Assembly (NCBI GenBank): GCA_022410635.1
Contig: JAJVDF010000190.1
Coordinates: forward strand, 718,626 to 782,625
Reading direction: 5' to 3'
DNA: 64,000 bases
DNA from: Tretioscincus oriximinensis
Taxonomy: Eukaryota > Chordata > Lepidosauria > Squamata > Gymnophthalmidae
The position numbers and the translations under genes are program-made. The notes below the pieces were generated by a model that searched no databases, was not told the origin of the DNA, and saw only the letters and a list, made by a program, of their open reading frames with translations. How positions within the stretch are numbered: the stretch's first letter is position 1; each line of letters begins with the position of its first letter. This document shows positions 12,932 through 24,212 of this stretch, one piece after another.

Positions 12932-14300
12932 CTCGTTTCTTCTGGATCTCCNAGTTGTCACATTTATTATAGACCAGGGGAAAGAAAAGACAAGAACGTC
13001 CATCACAGATTGGACACATCTATATCAGTATTTGTGGTCTGTTCTTTCCTCTTGTTTTTCCAACCATATGATGTTCTCTCCCCTGAGTCCAAAAGGAGAC
13101 AAATTTATTTAAAAGGCCTTTCTTGTCTCCCAGAAAAATCAGGCTGACCTTTGACCCTACAAGTGAACTTTCATGGCCAAGTGCTTCCAAGGATTCCTAG
13201 GCCTACTGAAACATTCTAGTTACTATACTATATTGATCCTCAACATAGGGCCTTAAAGTATTTAGCTTTCCTGATCTGATCCAGGGTCCTACCCCAGCAA
13301 AGGGCATGAGCTTTGGGGCTGGAGTTGGCCTATGAACTCCCAAGGAACCCATTCCAATGGTCTGCTTTGGTGTATCACCAAGATAGGTCCATCCCACAGT
13401 AGTCTGGAAAAGAGACGTGCTTTCTACAAGCATTCTGCATACTTCCATATTCCAGTCTAAGCCAGCTATACCAGTCATCCTTGATGAATACCAGTAATCC
13501 AGATCAACCTCTCCTTTATCTGGATTATGCTCCATTTTTTGCTGATGGAGTGCAGCAGCTGTGGGTCAAACATTCTATAATTCATGTTTACATGTGGCAG
13601 AGAAGCAGCCTTAGGACAACCACTGATGAAGAACACCAGCAAGTAAAGAATGATCCCAAGGGAATGGCTGGGACATACCTACAAAACTTTAATAAAGTAC
13701 GGCTCTTAGATCTTAACATAACGTGACCCAGTCCAACCCATCTAGCGTACAGCATTTTGCAACAGTTTTGCTAATTCTGGTAAGGGTTATATTGTCAGGT
13801 AAACTTACAGAAAGCCCCATGTTCCCACCTAGGTGTGTAGCAATACTAATAACTGGACGGACCACGTAAACTGCGACAAGGTAACCTTGTTCTGATAGCC
13901 AGCTGCTTAGTTAGCAGAAAAGTGCTGTATAAAGGCGGGTGTGTTTACAAAGGAGAGCAGCTAAGAAGGGAGCAGAAGTAATTCAATAGCAGTCTAGACT
14001 GCAGCATGCAAAGGTTAGGAAGTTCAGTTGCAGGGCACTCATTATATAAAGCCAGGAAAAACCAGGCTGGTTCTCTGTATTGCTTCAACACAGACAAAAT
14101 GAATATTGTTATTTGTATTATTACTATTGTTAAGATTAGGATTCAGTAAACTGTGGTCATAGCTTAAATAATTTGGCTATGCCTTCGCAAGTAGGATTAC
14201 CAGTAAAAAAGACGGCAGGATTAAAATCCTTCACAACCTTGCTCCTCCCTAACTTTCTTTTCTTATTTCTCTATATCAAGTTTCACGAACTCTTCAATTT
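12932..14300. other. Unassigned intergenic DNA
   Basis: No gene or clear repeat recognised in this interval. Confidence 0.4.
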
Positions 14301-14319
14301 GCTCATACTAGGGGCCTTG

Positions 14320-14480
14320 CCCAGCCTAGGGTTTCCTCTTCATGGTCCCACTTCCGTTCCTTTCCCCTCATAGCTCCTCACCTCTGAAACCTTCTTCCTA
14401 CTTACCTCCGTTCTGTCGTTCTGCTACTATTTTCAAATCTCAGCTAAAGACAGTCTTGTTTCCAGAGCCTTTGACATGAC
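14320..14480 (+). mobile_element. Possible L2-like LINE 3' fragment
   Basis: Sequence around ttctgctactattttcaaatctcagctaaagac resembles the WNSLP...FK..LKT coding end common to L2-type LINEs. Weak, inferred. Confidence 0.3.
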
Positions 14481-14496
14481 CAATTAACTTACTTTT

Positions 14497-14546
14497 CATA
14501 AAATCATAAGAGTTAGAAGGGACCTCCAGGGTCACTGGGTCCAACC
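14497..14546 (-). mobile_element. CR1 LINE 3' tail fragment
   Basis: aatcataagagttagaagggacctccagggtcactgggtccaac is the antisense of the classic CR1 3' end. Confidence 0.75.
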
Positions 14547-14548
14547 TG

Positions 14549-14711
14549 AAAATACAACCAGTAAAATAAACACAATAGTAAAAAACTAACAATACATAAA
14601 CATTGATGTTAAAACATCAAAATAATAAGTTATATTATTTTGATGTTTTAACATCAAAGTTTATGTATTGTTAGTTTTTTATTATTGCGTTTATTTTACT
14701 GGTTGTATTTT
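14549..14711. repeat. 79-bp-arm palindrome
   Basis: Arms 14,549-14,627 and 14,633-14,711 pair base for base with three mismatches and no gaps around a 5-bp spacer (agtta). A hairpin MITE or replication-derived inverted duplication are both possible; no target duplication was seen. Confidence 0.9.
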
Positions 14712-14750
14712 TATATGAATATTGCACAGTGCCATATACATTGATGTTGC

Positions 14751-14751
<1 letters not shown>

Positions 14752-14784
<33 letters not shown>

Positions 14785-14880
14785 GTTGTTGTTGTTGTTG
14801 TTGTTATTATTGTTATTATTGTTATTATTGTTGTTATTATTATTATTATTATTATTATTAGTAGTAGTAGTAGTAGTAGT
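14752..14880 (+). repeat. Compound trinucleotide microsatellite
   Basis: Runs of tta/att, then ttg, mixed units, tta again, and finally gta. This gives long artificial leucine, isoleucine or asparagine open frames on both strands, which are not genes. gaca/gacagaca units follow at 14,889-14,909. Confidence 0.95.
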
Positions 14881-14882
14881 AA

Positions 14883-15038
14883 TAAATACAGACAGACAGA
14901 CAGACAGATAATGGTTGTTAAAAATAAACCATATCAATAGATATTATTTATATTGTAAAAGTACGTGTATTTGTAGAATAAATAAATAATATCTGCTGAA
15001 ATGGCTTATTTTTAACAACCATTAAATGTCTGTATTTA
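14883..15038. repeat. Second inverted repeat, right of the microsatellite
   Basis: taatggttgttaaaaataa...gatattatttat (to 14,951) pairs with ataaataatatc...ttatttttaacaaccatta (14,980-15,024), with about four mismatches; tacagac/gtctgta extends the pairing. Confidence 0.8.
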
Positions 15039-15039
15039 T

Positions 15040-15280
15040 TATTTGTATTTATATCCCACCCTATACCCGAAGGTCTCAGGGCGGCCTACCATAGGATGTA
15101 GCTTTTGTTGCTTTCTCCACAACAGACACCCTGTGGAGTAGGTGGGCCTGAGAGAGTTCAAAGAACTGCGACTGGCCCAAGGTCACCCAGCTGGCTTCAT
15201 GAAGAAGTGGGGAATTGAACCAGGAGACTACTAGATAAGAGTCCCACACTCTAACCACTACACCAGCCTGGCTCTCAGTT
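15040..15280 (-). mobile_element. tRNA-derived SINE, family 1 with L2-type tail
   Basis: On the minus strand: gagagccaggctggtgtagtggttagagtgtggg (tRNA-like), gttcaattccccact (B-box-like), gctgggtgaccttgggccagt, then the ctgagaccttcgggtatagggtgggatataaat tail. Confidence 0.8.
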
Positions 15281-15299
15281 TGTATGTGTGTATATGTGT

Positions 15300-15690
15300 G
15301 TGTGTGTTTGTTGTTGTTGTTTTTCATATACTCACTTCTTACATTTAACTTTATTACCCCTTTCCTATATTCCCCACCAACCCTAACCCTTTATCCCTTC
15401 TCCCATTTTCTGCATGCTTTTCCATAATTTCTAACTGGCAGAAGCCAGAAATGAATTATGGAGCTATTGGGGCATTATATGTTTAGTATTTACAAGGTCA
15501 TCATTATGTCTTCGCTCTGTTCCATATTCAATAAATTCAATCCATTTATCCCATTTTTTTCTTATTCTTTCCACACCTTTCAAATGTAAGGACGTAAGAT
15601 GTAATTTATGGTGCCAATAATATAAAATGTAAGATGTACTCAATAATGCTAAAGAGCATATTTGTACAAAATTCTCTTATGAAAAATCCT
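15300..15690 (-). mobile_element. Possible L1-like 3' UTR fragment
   Basis: Pyrimidine-rich (cccctttcctatattccccaccaacccta) AT-rich block resembling the antisense 3' end at 28,920-29,030. Low certainty. Confidence 0.3.
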
Positions 15691-15925
15691 CACTTTGCCC
15701 AGAATCCGCCCATTCCACACACACACCCCATTCAATCTACCCCCATTTGTTTGTTTCAGGCCCCATCCAGACTCCACCCCAGGTCCTACCTGTTCAAGCA
15801 ATGGATTTGGTGAGATAAATTCTTGTGCCCAAGGACTCTCTTTCTGTTACATGGAAGGGGGAAATCTTATATGCATACAAGATTCTCCATCATCGTGTCC
15901 TACTTTTTTTGGTAACCCTGCTTGC

Positions 15926-16255
15926 AAGAACATAAGAACATAAGAAGAGCCATAGATTGGGCCAGAGCCCATCTAGTCCAGCATTCTGTCCCACACAGGG
16001 GCCCACTAGATGCACCTGGGCAGTCCGAACAGAGGAAAGCAAAATATGCTCCTGTTCATGACTCCCTGCAAATGGTATTTCAAGAGCCATCCCGGAGGCA
16101 ACATCCAGACATCCATCCTAGTATCCATTTATAACATTGGTGTCCATAAACCTGTCTAGTCCTGTCTTGAAACTATCCAGGCTGTTAGCTACCACTACCT
16201 CTTCAGGAAGTAAATTCCACAGGCTGATGGGAATAGAATTTCAAGGGAATAGAAT
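15926..16255 (-). mobile_element. CR1 LINE 3' fragment
   Basis: Nearly the same as 32,109-32,430: aagaacataagaagagccata, tgcacctgggcagtccgaaca, ctgttagctaccactacctc. Only the 3' UTR and last codons are present. Confidence 0.85.
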
Positions 16256-16929
16256 CCTTGCCTATCAGTTACAGCAAATGGCACTTTATCGTTTGTATAC
16301 AGAAACTGTAGAGAGATTGGGATTATTTTTATTGCTCTCTGCTTCTGCAGAAAACTTGTTTTTATTCTTACTGATTACAGCTTCTTGAGTGTGCTTTAAA
16401 ATTCCAGTTCTTAGATTTCTCCTTTCATGCGCTTCAGCTTTTGTGATTCTCAACACCTGGGATGCTTCTCCCTTTTAATTGCACCTACAGGTGCTACTGA
16501 GTTGCTATAGTAACGAGACTGGGCAGTCCAGGTTTATTCTTTAAAACCAGTTTTCCCACCTAGGGTTTCAGGATAAAGGAAATGTAAATGGACTTTAATA
16601 ATGCTCAGAGAAGATTCATTACAGTATATAATGCTGCCTGGAAAGTTTCAGCTGCATCAGGATGATAGTTCTGTTGTTTCCTCATGCAATGTTTTGGCTT
16701 GGTTCTTGCAAGCTGCTGTAAAACACAAACATTTGCTATGCAAGACATTGCTGCCCATGGAAATTCGGGGGCTAGGGGATCTGTACAAGGCAAGAGGGCT
16801 GGACTAGAACTCCTGGAGAATGACTCAGCAGCATGGGCAAACTTGTCTACCATATGGGACATGATGTTGGTGTGGCCTCATTGTGGGGAGGAGGGACGCT
16901 AGAACTTGAGCTTCCCATCTGCCGTCTCG

Positions 16930-17035
16930 TAGGCTGACCAGATGAGCCCTTTTGTGGGGGCGGGGGTTGAGAACCCAGTTTTGGGGTGCCTCCCANTTTT
17001 TTCTGAGAAAAAAATTTCAAAAAAAGATTTTTTTT
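16930..17035 (+). mobile_element. Half copy of palindromic MITE E
   Basis: aggctgaccagatgagcccttttg ... gaacccagttttggggtgcctcccantttttt matches one arm of 25,703-25,882. Confidence 0.65.
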
Positions 17036-17204
17036 GAAGAGCCAATGAAGTTTCACCTTAATCTTCTGCTTGAGAAAATCCAGAACTAAGTGGTGTGTCA
17101 CCATGTAAAATGGGATGCTGGAATAAATGGCCTGTAGTGTAATTGGACAGGACTTCTTTCTTTCTTTCTGATCCAATACCTTATTGATATGAAGGAGAAG
17201 GAGG

Positions 17205-17460
17205 AAGAAAAAGAAGAAAAAGTTAAGTTGAAGACGAAGATGAGAGGAGGAGGAGGTGTCGGTTTTGATACCCCACTTTTCTCAACCTGAAGGGAATCAA
17301 AACAGACACCTTGTGAAGAAGGTGGGGCTGAGAGAATTCCGAAGAACTGTGACTAGCCCAAGGTCTCCCAGCTGGCTTTTGTAGAGGAGTGCGGAATTGA
17401 ACCGGCAGACTTCCAGATCAGAGTCTGTCACTCAAACCACTACACCAGACTGGCTCAGAA
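17205..17460 (-). mobile_element. tRNA-derived SINE, family 1 with alternate tail
   Basis: Minus strand tRNA-like head (agccagtctggtgtagtggtttgagtg) and body as at 20,641, but the tail ends ggttgagaaaagtggggtatcaaaacc with a purine-rich (gaa/gga) run, not the L2-type tail. Confidence 0.75.
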
Positions 17461-17712
17461 CCACAACAACTCATTAAAAAGTTCACAAAATCAAAGAAGG
17501 ACAAGACGAAAACAAAACAGCTACTCCTGGATGGTGTTCACATGGTATCCTTAATGTACCACAAATATGGTATGAAAGGGAAGATGTATTATAATTTTGC
17601 CATCTCAAGGTGTACTGGCCACGCAGGATGCATGCACTTCCTCTGTGGTCATCCAGTCACATTGTTGTCTAGGACACTCTTTAAAAGGCTTGAAGAAGAA
17701 GGTTAATGGTGG

Positions 17713-17905
17713 TACTCATTTATCTAATTGAAATGTAGATTGCAAATCTACTTTCTTTCGGACAGCTGAGTTGGAAAGAGGGAAGGCTAGCAGAGGGCGC
17801 TTACTCCTCTCCACAGCCGACACAGGGAATCAAAAACAGATCTCTCATTTGAAAGATGCCTCTTAGCAACTGAGCCATTCGTGCCTTCATGTGCCTTGAA
17901 AGGCA
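17713..17905 (-). mobile_element. tRNA-derived SINE, family 2 (partial)
   Basis: Antisense of the 5,468 copy: cagctgagttgg, ctagcagagggcgcttactcctctccacagc, cttagcaactgagccattcg. The 3' tail is missing. Confidence 0.7.
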
Positions 17906-18588
17906 GAGTGGAAGTAAACACTTTCATAATTTATTCCTGCTCTCCTGAGTTCTAAAGTAGTTATGCCACTAAGCTGCACAGTCTTTGGGACCATTGAACA
18001 AGTTGATCAGTTCCTTTCAACTGTCAACAACATGTCCAGAGTATGAAAGATCCCTGTCTACAGTGTTGATGACTCTGGTAGGAGAAAGGGATTCTACTGC
18101 TTGGTTCTCTCTACCCCAAATGTGTCTCTTGACTAAGTACGTGAAGAAGTCTGTCCATTATAGCTTTTTAATATAAATTATGGATCAAATTAAAATTATT
18201 AATATTGAGAATAACAGTGATGTAGTGCAAAATCAGATGCTAATGTTTTTAACAATTTTTTTACAATGTTTTTAACAAGAAAAAGAAAGAAAAAATACGC
18301 AACATGAAAACTGAGAGTAAAACCTTTTCTATTATAAATTCTGTCCAAAGAAAAAATTAATGTATTATACATTCGAAAGCAATGAGAACTGGAAGCCACA
18401 TCTTTAAATATTTATTTTCTTCAATCTTTCATTAAAAATGTTAGTATTTTCCAAGAAATAAACATAAACTATTTAAAAACTAGATAAGTAACAATTTTAA
18501 GTCTTTTCACCCTGGAAAATACTAAGAACATAGATTTGATATTACATCCTCAATATACTAAAATAATTTAACTGTGACCGTTTCCTCA
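17906..18588. other. Unassigned AT-rich DNA
   Basis: No gene or repeat recognised. Confidence 0.4.
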
Positions 18589-18589
18589 C

Positions 18590-18960
18590 CACATTTCATG
18601 ATCCATCCTCAACTACAGTACCTCAAAGCTTCCACAATGCTCCAACACACTGCTTAGCAATCTCATCACTATGATGAATCCCATAAGGCATTTCTGTGCT
18701 TCCCTTCTTACCATTCCTAGCACTCTCTGCAAGCCCTCCTACAATTCCTAAGCATTCTCTGCAAGCCAAGAGCCAATGAACTTTTATATGTTGCCCCGAA
18801 GTCTCACGAGATTTAGCAAATTCACATTGTTGAATGTTCCCACAAATTTTTCTTTCAAATTTTATAAAATGCCCACTGTTGAATCACACAAACTATGAGG
18901 ATAAAAATTCCACAATCACGGATCTTTTTAATGAGTTGATCGCTGTACATGCGTGACATC
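18590..18960 (-). repeat. Dispersed repeat C, copy 2
   Basis: Reverse-complement match to 705-1,035: ctacaattcctaagcattctctg, cttagcaatctcatca, gttgaatcacaca, gtgacatcatg. Confidence 0.55.
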
Positions 18961-19754
18961 ATGGAGAGATTTATGTTCCTACAACTTGATAGAAATCATG
19001 CATGTGGATGTGGCCTCAGAATCATTATCAGTAAATTCATAGAAATGCGGGGAGGAATAAATGACTTATGGGGGGAAATAAAACAAAAAAGCAAAAATAT
19101 ATATAAAATAAATGCAGGAGAGGAATAATTTTGCATCCAGGCATAGTGGCACCTTGCTATAAATCCTCTTCCAGCTGCCCAGTTAGCAAATTTTATACTT
19201 CCCAAATCCTATGCATAGATAAATGCATTTGTTCAATAGATTAAACCTGTTGTGGGTGTGTTTTTTTAAAATCAAAGTTAAGTGAAAGTGGAATAAGTTT
19301 TTAAAAGTGCAGAGTTAGGTGAAAGCAGAGCGCAGAGTGGTGTCATGGAGTCGAAGCATTACTCCAGATTAATTGTTCACATACTGATGTTCTGAGGTCA
19401 TTCTAAAGTCAGAAGCTTTGCAGATCCTATCTGGTTGCAAGTTTACTTGAGTTCACAGAAGGACAGGCCAGCATGATGGGCTTCTTCTTTTGCAGGAAGA
19501 AGGTCAACACAGCTGTCAAATAAATAACCTAGGAAACCTTAGGGCTTCTCTGCTCTGGTCTTTAGCATCAGGAAGGAGCTATAGGCCCCACTTGCAGGAA
19601 TTCAAGCCTAAGTGAAGGTTTTGCCTTTGGATTCTGCTTGGGGTCAGAAGCAACTGGTGTATGAGGCAGGCTGCAGAACTAAAACTATGAGCACACAACA
19701 AAAATTTACCTGATTCTTGACATGACGTTCTGTCACCTTTGCTGCCCTGCCATA

Positions 19755-20530
19755 TATCTTAATGGAGGTTTTGCTATGCATCCGGAAAAGATCTGGAATA
19801 GAAGAAGAATCTCCTACGGCTGATCTTTTCCAACTGCGAGGCAAAATGTCTGCATCATCCATTAGAGAGTGCCTGCAGCTCTGTCATCTATCATGTCCAC
19901 GCGAGGAGATGAGCAGTGCAAGTAGATGCCAGACACAGGACTGCAGAAGCGCAGCTGGCTGGGCATGCGCAGCTCGGGCTAGGCGCACACCACGACTTAA
20001 AAAATGCTACAGTGCTATAATTCAGAATATAGCAATCGCGTGTCCATGCACACCAAATGTGTATATTCCCTGACCAATGCCCCAGTTCCATAACATCGCT
20101 CATTGATCTCTTGGCAGTGCAGTCTAATAATTATCATTTTCTACTCACAACAGCCAATAGAAACAACTGCTGTTTTCTTGATTGTTTTATCATCTTGAGT
20201 CTAATTTGTAGACACGCATATGGTCGTGAGAATACAGGGGTTCTCTGGAACGACGCCTGCATATCTGAGCAATAGTTTATTCTGGGGAAAAAAGCATTTA
20301 TTGCGGGTCGACTACTGAAAAACACTTAGCACTTCTGCCTAGGATATCCTGATTGCACTTATGAACAAGGTAGAAAACATTGTGTGCACATAGCCTCAGT
20401 CTTTTGACTTTGCCTCGTCAACCTCGTGCTGACTCCATGCAGATCCAGCAAAAGGTACGTCCCCTTTTCCCCCAGTGAAATCCACAATCGCCTTTAGATG
20501 ATGGATTTCACTCGCTTTCCCTTTCCATGT
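19755..20530 (+). mobile_element. DNA-transposon-like element A, copy 1, split by element B
   Basis: The left part (gcctgcagctctgtcat ... gcgcagctggctgggcatgcgcag) and the right part (gtgaaatccacaatcgcctttagatgatggatttcac) match the two halves of 20,921-21,347, with element B (19,976-20,396) between them. Confidence 0.6.
19976..20396. mobile_element. DNA-transposon-like element B, copy 1
   Basis: About 80% similar by eye to 34,480-34,899: caatgccccagttcc, caacagccaatagaa, caatagtttattc, gcgggtcgactactgaaaaa. Ends ggctaggcgcacac and gtgtgcacatagcc form inverted termini. Length 421 bp versus 420 bp for the other copy. Confidence 0.7.
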
Positions 20531-20640
20531 GCCTTTGAATTTTGTTTGGGATCAAAAGCAATTGGGTTGGGCTTAATCCAGCAGTGCCCCTTATTTTTAT
20601 TTTCTTAGTAACAAACAAAACCCCATACTGTACAAATGAA

Positions 20641-20915
20641 ATAGGTCATACATGAGAGCCAGTGTGGTGTAGTGGTTAGAGTGTTGGACTTGTATCTGGT
20701 AGTCTCCTGGTTCGATTCCCCACTCCTCCATGAAAGCCAGCTGGGTGACCTTGGGCCAGTCATAGTTCTTTAGAACTCTCTCAACCCCACCTTCTTCACA
20801 GGGTGTCTGTTGTGGAGAAAGCAACAAAATCTATGTGCACCACTCCTTGTTGGTCGTGCTGAGACCTTTAGGAATAGGGCGGGATATAAGTACAAATAAA
20901 TAAATAATGGGCTAA
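20641..20915 (+). mobile_element. tRNA-derived SINE, family 1, most complete copy
   Basis: Head gagagccagtgtggtgtagtggttagagtgttgga and ggttcgattcccc carry A- and B-box-like promoter sequences. Body: gctgggtgaccttgggccagt, caccttcttcacagggtgtctgttgtggagaaagcaac. Tail: ctgagacctttaggaatagggcgggatataagtacaaataaataa. Not a functional tRNA gene: the head does not fold into a complete cloverleaf and leads into the SINE body. Confidence 0.85.
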
Positions 20916-20920
20916 ACTTT

Positions 20921-21347
20921 GGGCCCCTCCACAAGATAATGCCTTAACTGGTTCTTATCAGGATGTTTCAACTTCATGATCCTTGCAAATGTGCAAATGA
21001 ATTTTTCCCCAGGCTTCACAAAGCATCTGGAAAATTGGTGCAATATAAACGGAGTTAGCTATTGCTGATCCTTTCTGGAAGCATCGCGAAATGCTGCGTC
21101 TTCCATTGTGCAGCTGCCTGCAGCCCTGGTGTAAGCTGCACCAGCATGGGAAGATGAATAGTGCGAAGACAGCCAGTAGGACAGCAGAATCGCAGCTGGC
21201 TGATACGCGCAGTATCGTCTTCCTGCTTTCTCCTGTGTTCCTCTCATCTGCCTCACGCCAGGGCAGATTCTCAAGGTACATATGACCCCTGTGAAATCTG
21301 CAGTCACTTTCAGATTGCCGATTTCACCCGTCATGTGGAGGGGTCCT
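20921..21347 (+). mobile_element. DNA-transposon-like element A, copy 2
   Basis: Ends gggcccctccacaagat and catgtggaggggtcct form imperfect terminal inverted repeats. The interior shares gctggctgatacgcgcagtatcgtcttcc with copies 1 and 3. It abuts the SINE at 20,641-20,915. Confidence 0.6.
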
Positions 21348-21359
21348 AATACATATAAA

Positions 21360-22364
21360 GCTAAAAAGAGAAACACTGATATCCTAAACATTTAACCCCC
21401 CTCATATTTTAAGACAAAGCCATGATTTTTGAAAAGTTTGGACAGGGGTAGACACTGAGGTGGGATTAGGGCATGGATGGACAGGGAAGGGTTTGGCTGA
21501 GGTTTGGCAGAGTGTGTAATTGAGGAGGAAGGGTAATCATATTTGTGATTTGAAGGGTTGGACTATGGCAACAGTATGCAAGATCTAAACTATTGCCCCT
21601 TGCTGCTCCCTGCCAAATGTGAAAGGTACTCCTGGACTTACCTCATCAAGGCTCTTTAAAGAATACACAGGAAGTGGTTCCCAAATGGCACCAATTTCTC
21701 TGTGGCAGGTTAAGTCGCTTCTTCTGCCTGTACTAGGAGGAGCAACTCAGCTCAGGCAATCTTTACAGGGCAGGGTTTTCACTCTGCTTCCAAGAGTGGA
21801 ATAAAGTCCCTAGAGGTAGGGTGATGTGTGGCCCCCGTATCCTTTAATGCTCTTCTGTGCAACCCTTTTGGCTACGTAGATGCAGCCTGGCTTGCAATAT
21901 TTCTTACACGATGCCCTGATTTCATCTCCTCCCCATAATGGAATCTAAGGTGGGTTTCATGAAATCTCCAGAAGGTCTTTAATTCAGACACTAACCAGAG
22001 TTGACCCAGAGTTTCAGCCAAGTGGCTTTCTCATATGCTTTATCCTTAGAGAAGTATTTAAGATACCTCTGATCCCCAAAGCAGCAACTCAAGACTCAGT
22101 TATATTTAGAATCAGCAGTACATTGGAATATTATTTAACCCAGATTATATAACAGGACAGGGAGAAGCTGCATTTAGGATCTTGACCACGGTTACCTGAC
22201 ACCCCTCCTTCACAAGAACTTCCCGGGTAATCTTTTAGTCCTTGAGTCAGTCTGTTAACATCAGTCACCTGACACTATCCTTTAGAGGCCACTTATATTC
22301 AATGGAAATAAGGCAGACATATTCCGAGCATGTGCATTCCACAGGAGACAGGGTCTGCTTTATG
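21360..22364. other. Unassigned intergenic DNA
   Basis: No gene or named repeat recognised. Confidence 0.4.
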
Positions 22365-22368
22365 TAAT

Positions 22369-22523
22369 GGCCCTGTCCTCACTGAGGCATATTCTGGCTA
22401 TACCTCAGAATAGGAACCTGCCATCTACATGCTAGTGTGGATTATGGGGCCTGCCATAACCTATACTGGTGTGTGGATGGCCAAGCTCTCTTACCAAGAA
22501 TAAGGTTCAGTGGACACAGGGCC
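22369..22523. mobile_element. Palindromic MITE F, copy 1 (Harbinger-like)
   Basis: Ends ggccctgtcctcactgaggcatattctgg and taaggttcagtggacacagggcc. taa lies at both sides (22,365-22,367 with one extra t, and 22,524-22,526). The centre is a palindrome around gggcctgcc. Confidence 0.6.
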
Positions 22524-22889
22524 TAAGTGTGGCTTAAAAGGAATCGTGAAATGTTTAATGTTGTGAGAACCTCAAGAAAATGAATTTCAGAGGTCAGTTA
22601 GCAAGGCTCATGTAATAAATGACTTCTGGCCAGGGTTGGCTTGAGACAGATGTTTGGGACAGAATTTTAAATAGTGGCATTTCCAAATGGGTCAGAGGGG
22701 CACAGCGCTTATGCACAACTATTTAGTAACTGGAATTTACTTCCCTTTTGCGTCTGTGGATCTTGTATTTCTCTGGCTTCATTGGTATTTCTAGAAATAA
22801 TCTTGGAATACAATTCCCAGATGGTTCACAATGGGAATGCCTGGGGTCATTTTGCATGCTGGACACAAGAAAATTTCTGACTGTTCCAG

Positions 22890-23110
22890 AAATGTATTCA
22901 GTCTGGTATAGAAGTCTCCCAGTTCAATTCTGCATTCCTCCACAAAAGCCAGCTGGGTGACCTTGCTAGTCACAGTTCTTCAGAGCTCTCTCTGTCCCAG
23001 ATACTTCAAAAGGTGTCTGTTGTGAAGAGAAGGATTGAAGGTTATGTAAGCAGCTTTGATTCCTTTCAGGTTGAGAAAAGTAGGATATAGACATAGACAA
23101 ACAATCAACA
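22890..23110 (+). mobile_element. tRNA-derived SINE, family 1, 5' truncated
   Basis: agttcaattctgcattcctccac, gccagctgggtgacctt, ggtgtctgttgtgaagagaagg, then tail gattcctttcaggttgagaaaagtaggatatag (alternate tail type). Confidence 0.7.
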
Positions 23111-23699
23111 AGAATATCAATAAGCTGTTTTGCTGCACCCAAAGTTTTTCCAGACTGTATTCGCTCTTGAATTCAGTGCTGAAGCCAGGGCGAGGAGAGA
23201 CGATGGGTAGGGACTGAAGTCCACAGTTGCCCCACTGGCTTTCTCCAATGACAAAACACCGACCGACTTCTTCTTCTCTTCTTGTCCTAGCAGTGGTGTG
23301 ACAGTGACAGCAGCAGGCAAGTTTAATGGCTAAGTTCCAAGCCTTGCATTCTGATCTTGGCTGCTCTGCCCAGTTGGGACTGTATGAAGGGATGGTGTTT
23401 ATACTGCATGAGGGCAAGAAGAACAGTTCAGGATACAAGCCTGGAAGAGTCCCATTTTCACTGTTAACATACCACACTTGGTGACGTGAGATGGCTTGTC
23501 GATGGCTATTAAGTTGTCTATAGCGAGTAAGCCTCAGGGGCAAGCAATAAGCCTTGGAGATTGTTCTAGAAGGGTGCTGGGGTGAACAGTGTGTTCCCAT
23601 GATTCCATTGCTGTCTCCATGACAAGTGTGAGAAGGATAATTTGGGATATTTGGGAATAATAATGCAAAAAGAAAAAAAGGGGGTAATAGTATTATCAT
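22980..23699 (-). other. 239-codon open frame, unidentified
   Basis: An uninterrupted frame without ambiguous bases. It overlaps a SINE at its 3' end and its predicted protein shows no domain I recognise; a serine/threonine-rich alternative frame also exists at 23,117-23,320. It may be chance or part of an old insertion. I do not call it a gene. Confidence 0.2.
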
Positions 23700-23713
23700 T
23701 CAGACCCACTTTT

Positions 23714-23830
23714 GAATAGAATAGAATAGAATAGAATTCTTTATTGGCTAAGTGTGATTGGGCACACAAGGAATTTGTCTTTGGTGCATATGCTCTCAGT
23801 ATACATATATGCTATTTGCTGGTTCATTTG
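23714..23830 (-). mobile_element. CR1/L3-type LINE 3' end with GAATA microsatellite
   Basis: gaatagaatagaatagaatag (23,714-23,735) precedes aattctttattggctaagtgtgattgggcacacaaggaatttgtc. On the minus strand this is a LINE 3' end with a TTCTA/ATTCT tail, resembling the snake/lizard CR1 ends reported to seed AATAG microsatellites. Confidence 0.55.
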
Positions 23831-23952
23831 TTGAGAACTGATTTTTTAGCTTTTTCAGAGTAGTTTCTTTTTGCTGCTCTGATCTCCCTTGTTAGGTCCT
23901 TTGTGGGGTCCTTTTAAGTTATTTATTTTATCCCTTATTAAAAACATTTATA

Positions 23953-24212
23953 CAGTGGTACCTTGGTTCTCGAACAGAATTCGTTTCGGGAGGACGGTCG
24001 AGAACCAAATTGTTCGAGAACCGAAGCAAGGCACGCCGGGCCGAAAAAACGCATGCTGATGACGAAAGCAAGGCGCGCCGGGCCGAAAGAATGCCGAAGG
24101 AAGTTCGAGTTCCAAATATGTGTTCGGATTCCAGGACAAAAGTTTCTGGAATCGCCTGGTCAAACACTGATTTGGTCGACTTTCAAGGCGTTCGAGAACC
24201 GAGGTACCACTG
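23953..24212. mobile_element. Tc1/mariner-type MITE G, copy 1
   Basis: Terminal repeats cagtggtaccttggttctcgaac and gttcgagaaccgaggtaccactg with TA on both sides (23,951-23,952; 24,213-24,214). Interior shares cgccgggccgaaa and the cggattccagga...gtttctggaat segment with 59,493-59,836, in the opposite orientation. Confidence 0.85.

Noticed and set aside
14671..14937. Long asparagine, leucine or isoleucine frames
   Set aside because: Pure products of the trinucleotide microsatellite on both strands.
20641..20710. tRNA gene at the SINE head
   Set aside because: The A- and B-box-like sequence is there, but it continues into a SINE body and does not form a full cloverleaf; the same head recurs in several copies.
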